A DNA stretch of 27,772 bases, taken from NCBI GenBank assembly GCA_900538465.1, contig UPXV01000033.1, positions 1 to 27,772 of the forward strand, read 5' to 3'. Position 1 is the first letter of the stretch. Each line of letters starts with the position of its first letter. Both the position numbers and the translations under genes were made by a program. Source of the stretch: an uncultured Erysipelotrichaceae bacterium (lineage in GTDB: Bacteria; Bacillota_I; Bacilli_A; Erysipelotrichales; Coprobacillaceae). This document shows positions 23,786 to 27,772 of the stretch, piece by piece. The notes beneath the pieces are model-generated. The model had not been told where the DNA came from, made no database searches, and saw only the letters and a list, made by a program, of their open reading frames with translations.

Positions 23786-23815
23786 ATTATAAATGATTAA
23801 TAAGTTTTATGTCAA
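23786..23815 (-). promoter_or_regulatory. Strong promoter of the small anchored-protein gene
   Basis: Consensus TTGACA (23815-23810) and TATAAT (23791-23786) are separated by 18 bases on the minus strand. Transcripts would carry a leader of about 110 bases before the ATG at 23670. Confidence 0.75.
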
Positions 23816-23990
23816 CTTCATTTGTTGGACACATTATGTCAGTAGTTTTGAGGAATTATAAAATATAATATTTAGTTAATTTTTTAGAGTGTTAATTCTA
23901 TAATTTGATAAAAATAGATAAATTGAATACCATTTTCGACTTTATAGAAACCTATTGAAATATGTGAAACTGCATTTTATTAATATAATA

Positions 23991-24041
23991 ATTTTCAATT
24001 GATGAAAATAATGTGCATTTTTTTAATAGAGGATTTATACT
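23991..24041 (+). promoter_or_regulatory. Putative promoter and operator of the GH4 gene
   Basis: A TATACT -10 candidate (24036-24041) lies about 32 bases before the start codon. Upstream, ATTTTCA and TGAAAAT (23991-23997 and 24003-24009) form an inverted repeat near the -35 region, a possible regulator site. No good -35 or catabolite-control (cre) site is seen. Confidence 0.4.
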
Positions 24042-24072
24042 GTAAATGTAAAAAACAAGGAGGACGAATTCA

Positions 24073-25473
24073 ATGGAAAAGAAACCTGTAAAGATTGTTA
24101 CAATTGGTGGAGGAAGTAGCTATACTCCAGAATTAATGGAAGGATTTATTAAAAGATATGATGAACTTCCAATTAGAGAAATTTGGCTAGTAGATATTGA
24201 GGATGGAAAAGAAAAAATGGAAATCGTTGGTGCTATGGCTCAACGTATGTGGGATGCATCTCCTTATGATGTGAAAGTTCACTTAACTTTAGATAGAAGA
24301 GAAGCTTTAAAAGATGCAGACTTTGTCACAACTCAATTTAGAGTTGGGTTATTAAATGCACGTATTAAAGATGAAAGAATCCCATTCTCTTATGGAATGT
24401 TAGGACAAGAAACAAATGGTGCTGGAGGAATGTTCAAAGCATTTAGAACAATTCCAGTTATCTTAAGTATCGTAGAAGATATGAAAGAATTATGTCCAAA
24501 TGCTTGGTTAATTAACTTTACAAATCCAAGTGGAATGGTAACAGAAGCTGTCATGAAATATGGTCATTGGGATAAGGTTATTGGTTTATGTAATGTACCA
24601 GTTGGTGCTATGATGAAAGAACCAGAAACAATTGGAAAGACATTAGATCAATTAACTTATAAATTTGCTGGATTAAACCATTTCCATTGGCATAAAGTTT
24701 ATGATGAAAATGGTAAAGAAGTGACTCAAGATATCATTGATGCAATGTATGAAGGTAAAGATGGTGGATTACCAGCTAATATCGCTGATGTTCCATTCTT
24801 CAAAGAACAATTAGATACAATGAAAATGATTCCTTGTGGATACCATAGATATTACTATCGTCAACAAGAAATGTTAGCTCATGGATTAGAAGAATTCAAT
24901 GATCCAGAAAAAGGAACACGTGGACAACAAGTTAAACAAACAGAAGCAGAATTATTTGAATTATATAAAGATCCAAACTTAGATCATAAACCAGAACAAT
25001 TAGCTAAACGTGGAGGAGCACATTATTCAGATGCAGCATGTGAAACAATCGCATCCATCTATTCAAATGCGAATAGACATATCGTTGTCACAACAAAGAA
25101 TAATGGAGCAGTGCCTGATTTACCAGCAGACTGTGCAGTAGAAGTCTCAGCATACATTGGAGCAACAGGGGCAAAAGCCATTGCCTTTGGAGAATTACAA
25201 CCAGCTGAAAAAGGATGGTTACAATGCATGAAGAACATGGAACACTGTGTAGAAGAAGCAGCGGTAACAGGAGATTATGGAATGGCATTACAAGCATTCA
25301 TCTTAAATCCACAAGTTCCATCAGGAGCAAATGCTAAGAGAGTATTAGATGAATTATTAATAGCACATAAAAAATACTTACCACAATTTGCTAAAAAGAT
25401 TGCTGAACTAGAAGCAGATGGTGTCACAATCAAAGATGATGTAGCTAGAGAATTAACTGAAAAAGGTTTATAA
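24073..25473 (+). CDS. GH4 6-phospho-glycosidase (probably 6-phospho-beta-glucosidase)
   Basis: The 466-residue protein is a GH4 glycosidase, which needs NAD+ and a divalent metal and cleaves phosphorylated disaccharides by an oxidation-elimination route. The N-terminal dinucleotide fold reads V-T-I-G-G-G-S-S-Y-T-P-E-L (about 9-21). The motifs F-T-N-P-S-G (about 157-162), L-C-N-V-P (metal-ligand Cys near 173) and G-L-N-H-F-H-W (near 200) are intact. The G-G-G-S-S-Y-T-P start and L-C-N-V-P favour the beta-glucosidase (LicH/CelF) group over the alpha-glucosidase group. No PTS gene is nearby, so substrate import must be encoded elsewhere. AAGGAGG precedes the ATG and a terminator follows, so the gene is a single transcription unit. 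Confidence 0.9.
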   Translation: MEKKPVKIVTIGGGSSYTPELMEGFIKRYDELPIREIWLVDIEDGKEKMEIVGAMAQRMWDASPYDVKVHLTLDRREALKDADFVTTQFRVGLLNARIKDERIPFSYGMLGQETNGAGGMFKAFRTIPVILSIVEDMKELCPNAWLINFTNPSGMVTEAVMKYGHWDKVIGLCNVPVGAMMKEPETIGKTLDQLTYKFAGLNHFHWHKVYDENGKEVTQDIIDAMYEGKDGGLPANIADVPFFKEQLDTMKMIPCGYHRYYYRQQEMLAHGLEEFNDPEKGTRGQQVKQTEAELFELYKDPNLDHKPEQLAKRGGAHYSDAACETIASIYSNANRHIVVTTKNNGAVPDLPADCAVEVSAYIGATGAKAIAFGELQPAEKGWLQCMKNMEHCVEEAAVTGDYGMALQAFILNPQVPSGANAKRVLDELLIAHKKYLPQFAKKIAELEADGVTIKDDVARELTEKGL

Positions 25474-25481
25474 TATTTAAT

Positions 25482-25504
25482 GAGACTGTTGAATCAACAG
25501 TCTC
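25482..25504 (+). terminator. Terminator of the GH4 gene
   Basis: Arms GAGACTGTTGA and TCAACAGTCTC pair almost completely, followed by TTGTTTTTA. Confidence 0.85.
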
Positions 25505-25539
25505 TTGTTTTTATATTGGGAAGTCTTAGTTATATTTAA

Positions 25540-25578
25540 AAAGTCTAGAAACCACATATCACATGATTTTTAGACTTT
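25540..25578 (-). terminator. Terminator of the SRPBCC gene
   Basis: An eight-pair stem (AAAGTCTA/TAGACTTT) encloses a 23-base loop and is followed on the minus strand by TTTAA. It is weaker than the other terminators here. Confidence 0.55.
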
Positions 25579-25585
25579 CTAGCAT

Positions 25586-25996
25586 TTATAGTCTTTTTTC
25601 AATATTTTTGATAATGACTTTATCAGCATGATGAGCTAACTTATCTCCAAATAATGCTAATGAAATTTTGTTAAAAATAGCACTTGTTTTTACAATATAA
25701 TGGACAGTTACCTTTGTTGTTGTGCTATCAATAGCTTCTAAACAAATTTGAATATCATTACTTTCAGAACTATACTTACTATTAACTGATTCAATATGAA
25801 GAAGATGCTTTTCATCTTGAAATGAAGCTGTAAAAGTATTGTAGAGATTCCCATCAGCAATTTCTTTCCATTGTGTATCAGAAATCTTTTCAATTTTTGC
25901 ATTCCATTCTGAAATAATTTCTGATGGATTATGTAAAATTTCCCATACTTTATCAATTGAACCATTCACAGTGTTTTCAAAATCATATTTATTCAT
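25586..25996 (-). CDS. SRPBCC (START-like) family protein
   Basis: The 136-residue protein fits the SRPBCC fold: an N-terminal strand and helix with V-N-G-S-I-D-K-V-W-E-I-L-H-N-P (about 10-24), a run of beta strands, and a long C-terminal helix. The fold forms a deep pocket for small hydrophobic ligands, and many bacterial members (AHSA1-like, polyketide-cyclase-like) have no known role. It lacks signal or membrane segments and is probably cytosolic. AAGGAGGG precedes the ATG. It is transcribed alone, divergently from the metallophosphoesterase gene. Confidence 0.75.
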   Translation of the reverse strand: MNKYDFENTVNGSIDKVWEILHNPSEIISEWNAKIEKISDTQWKEIADGNLYNTFTASFQDEKHLLHIESVNSKYSSESNDIQICLEAIDSTTTKVTVHYIVKTSAIFNKISLALFGDKLAHHADKVIIKNIEKRL

Positions 25997-26014
25997 AGTT
26001 TCCCTCCTTTTTTA

Positions 26015-26023
26015 ATTATATCA
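26015..26023 (-). promoter_or_regulatory. Extended -10 promoter of the SRPBCC gene
   Basis: TGATATAAT on the minus strand is a perfect -10 box with the TG extension. A weak TTCTAA lies 17 bases upstream. Confidence 0.55.
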
Positions 26024-26093
26024 TACTCTTATCTTGATTAGAAAAAAATCTCATGTTTAAAAAATTTTTTATCGTTATTGAAAGAAAATGATG

Positions 26094-26099
26094 TATACT
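26094..26099 (+). promoter_or_regulatory. -10 box of the metallophosphoesterase gene
   Basis: TATACT lies 22 bases before the start codon and AAGGATGTG follows as the ribosome binding site. No clear -35 is seen. Confidence 0.4.
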
Positions 26100-26121
26100 A
26101 ATTATACAAGGATGTGATAAA

Positions 26122-27228
26122 ATGATAACTCCATATCATTTGAAAAAAACAATTCAAGGTGACTATCGTATAATTGTTATTAGTGATATTCATGGTCATT
26201 TAGATCGATTGAAATCATTATTACAAAAAGTTAAGTATACACCAGATGATTATCTTGTGATACTTGGAGATTTTGTTGAAAAAGGTGATCAAGTTATTGA
26301 AACGATTCATTATGTAAAGATGCTTAAACAAAATCCAAGAACTTTTGTATTAATGGGAAATTGTGAATGGGCATTAGATGCATTATTAACTGTTCCAGAA
26401 CTTGCTCATCAAATTCCTGAGTATCTCAAACGTATCTCTGCAAATGGATGTATTAGAGAAGTCTATCATAAACTTCATTTGTATGATGGCAGAGAAACAA
26501 TGTTAGGTATTCAAAAACAAATTGCTGAATATTTAGATGATGAATTAAAATTTATTTCGCATTTACCAGTGACTTTGAAATTGAATCAATTTTTATTTGT
26601 TCATGCAGGAATTGAAAGAAGAAAAGATTATCAAAAAAGTTCTTTATCTTCATTGTTAGAGATGCAATATTTTCTTGATCAAGGTCATGTCTTAAATGAA
26701 ACCGTTATTGTTGGACATTTACCAACATCTAACTATTATGATGATCATATTTGTAATGATATTATTTTTGATAAAAAGAAAAAAATTATTTGTATTGATG
26801 GTGGAACTGGTGTTAAAACAATTTCACAATTAAATGCTTTCATTATTGAAAATAAGAATCAACAAATAACATACAAACAAGAATCAGTACAACCATTACC
26901 AAGGTATCAAGTAAATCAAAATATTCAAAAGGAACAAGACGTTATTCATAAAATTTCATTTCCTCATTTTGAAGTTCAAATTCAAAAAAGAGATGATCAA
27001 TTTACATTATGTTTTCAAAAAGAAACATCACAAACCTTATGGATTAAAAATGAATTTCTATATCAAAGAAATGGAAAAGATTATTGTTTAGATGATTATA
27101 CAGATTGTTTATTGTCAGTATCAAAAGGTGAATGGGTAAAATTGATTGGGATTTATGATCAATATGCTTATGTTATCTATAACAATCAAGTGGGATGGAT
27201 AGAATCTCAATATTTATGTATGAAATAA
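26122..27228 (+). CDS. PPP-like metallophosphoesterase with C-terminal SH3-like tail
   Basis: The 368-residue protein has a calcineurin-like phosphoesterase domain at about 15-245: S-D-I-H-G-H (21-26), L-G-D-F-V-E-K-G (48-55), G-N-C-E (79-82), F-V-H-A-G (about 162-166) and V-G-H-L-P (about 195-199). These correspond to the motifs of PPP phosphatases and ApaH/PrpE-like enzymes. Two departures stand out: E-K replaces D-R in the second motif and Cys81 replaces the usual His of G-N-H-E. Metal binding may be retained with altered activity. After a linker, the last 35 residues (E-W-V-K-L-I-G-I to V-G-W-I-E-S-Q-Y-L) resemble a bacterial SH3 repeat. No signal peptide is present, so it is probably cytosolic. 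The next gene starts 34 bases downstream on the same strand. Confidence 0.8.
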   Translation: MITPYHLKKTIQGDYRIIVISDIHGHLDRLKSLLQKVKYTPDDYLVILGDFVEKGDQVIETIHYVKMLKQNPRTFVLMGNCEWALDALLTVPELAHQIPEYLKRISANGCIREVYHKLHLYDGRETMLGIQKQIAEYLDDELKFISHLPVTLKLNQFLFVHAGIERRKDYQKSSLSSLLEMQYFLDQGHVLNETVIVGHLPTSNYYDDHICNDIIFDKKKKIICIDGGTGVKTISQLNAFIIENKNQQITYKQESVQPLPRYQVNQNIQKEQDVIHKISFPHFEVQIQKRDDQFTLCFQKETSQTLWIKNEFLYQRNGKDYCLDDYTDCLLSVSKGEWVKLIGIYDQYAYVIYNNQVGWIESQYLCMK

Positions 27229-27262
27229 AATATTTGGTAAAAACTATATATGGTGATAAAAA

Positions 27263-27670
27263 ATGAATGAAGAAACATGTATAGAAGAATTATTAAATGG
27301 TTTAAATATGGGTATGATAGCTATTGATCATTTGATTGATAAAATTGAAAATGAAAAACTTCGTGATATTGTTCTCCATCAAAGAAAAAATTATGGTGAT
27401 TTAAAAAACAAAGTTCATAATAGTTATCCTCATGTAGAAGACATCACAAAACAAAAGTTTATGTTAGAGTCAATGATTGAAATGAAAACAATGTTAACTG
27501 ATGATGCAAAAATTGCAAAGATGTTGACTGAAGGAAGCAATCAATCAGTCATGACAATGACACATTTGCTTAATAAGGAAAATGATATTGATCAAACTTT
27601 AAAGAGTTATTGTGATGATTTTGAAGATATTTCAAAAAGATATATTGAAGAATTGAAAGAATTTTTATAA
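27263..27670 (+). CDS. Helical-bundle protein of unknown function
   Basis: The 135-residue protein is predicted almost wholly alpha-helical, with about four amphipathic helices (10-30, 33-52, 62-100, 108-135). It resembles ferritin-like or DUF2383-like bundles in outline, but no complete metal-ligand pattern is evident. It has no signal or membrane segment. It follows the metallophosphoesterase gene by 34 bases with no terminator between, so the two are probably co-transcribed. Only a weak GGTGAT ribosome binding site precedes the ATG. Confidence 0.6.
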   Translation: MNEETCIEELLNGLNMGMIAIDHLIDKIENEKLRDIVLHQRKNYGDLKNKVHNSYPHVEDITKQKFMLESMIEMKTMLTDDAKIAKMLTEGSNQSVMTMTHLLNKENDIDQTLKSYCDDFEDISKRYIEELKEFL

Positions 27671-27671
27671 G

Positions 27672-27697
27672 AAAGAACAAATTTGTTCTTTTTTTTG
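27672..27697 (+). terminator. Terminator of the metallophosphoesterase operon
   Basis: A perfect palindrome (AAAGAACAAATTTGTTCTTT) forms a seven-to-nine-pair stem and is followed by a T-run. The end repeat begins immediately after this T-run. Confidence 0.85.
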
Positions 27698-27744
27698 TTT
27701 ATCAAGCATCTGGAAGTGTCAATGTTTTATATGGTAATCATATC
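27698..27744 (+). repeat. Right copy of the ~47-bp inverted repeat
   Basis: This is the inverted partner of bases 1-47, with one mismatch at base 27717. The plus-strand sequence beyond 27744 cannot be compared because the left copy runs off the window. It contains the small inverted repeat ATATG/CATAT near its outer end. Confidence 0.75.
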
Positions 27745-27772
27745 ATGCACAAACATAATGTCATAAGTATTT

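Larger units (their letters stand above)
23671..24072. other. 402-base divergent intergenic region
   Basis: It holds the leader and promoter of the leftward gene and the promoter area of the rightward GH4 gene. The middle (about 23816-23990) is A/T-rich with no frame of note. I see no RNA gene. Confidence 0.5.

Noticed and set aside
1..27772. CRISPR array, tRNA or rRNA genes
   Set aside because: No regularly spaced direct repeats, cloverleaf-like sequences or rRNA signatures were seen on reading both strands.

Overview
This window is A+T-rich DNA with compact genes, strong AGGAGG-type ribosome binding sites, TATAAT-type promoters and hairpin/T-run terminators. It reads as a low-G+C Firmicute. 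The gene set (MgtE, ROK regulator, GH4 phospho-glucosidase, short aconitase with NAD-isocitrate dehydrogenase, Rpn-type nuclease, MATE pump) fits a gut Erysipelotrichia/Coprobacillaceae-like anaerobe. That placement is inference; no rRNA or tRNA gene was seen.

Layout. 54-1996 (-): a ROK regulator and a PHP phosphoesterase, translationally coupled, behind a 25-bp palindromic operator. 2063-3546 (+): mgtE with a short leader holding a hairpin and a possible 19-codon peptide. 3586-6419 (-): a multidomain PAS-GGDEF-EAL-PAS protein with degenerate GGDEF and intact EAL residues, whose 5' end looks frameshifted at a six-base A tract. 6542-9701 (-): a three-gene operon of two paralogous ATP-grasp ligases around an esterase-like alpha/beta hydrolase, the least explained metabolic unit here. 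9817-10717 (-): an XRE regulator with two small membrane proteins. 10815-11984 (+): an MFS transporter. 11989-13616 (-): ABC binding lipoprotein and permease with no ATPase. 13668-15182 (-): two membrane-anchored proteins of unknown function, one with a zinc ribbon. 15243-16601 (-): an FAD oxidoreductase fused to a Rieske domain. 16712-17683 (-): an Rpn/YhgA-like PD-(D/E)XK nuclease that looks foreign in composition. 17942-21629 (+): an aconitase, isocitrate dehydrogenase and GntR regulator operon with a textbook FadR-type operator on its promoter. 21647-22975 (-): a MATE efflux gene broken by one in-frame TAA. 23209-23670 (-): a small anchored protein. 24073-25473 (+): a GH4 6-phospho-glycosidase. 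25586-25996 (-): an SRPBCC protein. 26122-27670 (+): a PPP-like metallophosphoesterase with an SH3-like tail, then a helical-bundle protein.

How the genes work together. Most units are small, self-contained modules, several carrying their own regulator and visible operator (ROK-PHP, XRE-membrane proteins, acn-icd-gntR). Aconitase and isocitrate dehydrogenase form the citrate to 2-oxoglutarate branch that feeds glutamate synthesis; citrate synthase is not in the window.

The two window ends carry the same ~47-bp sequence in inverted orientation, in each case directly after a terminator T-run. This suggests a dispersed repeat or mobile-element end bounding the segment. The best candidates for something undescribed are the ATP-grasp/esterase/ATP-grasp operon, the mgtE leader and the end repeats.
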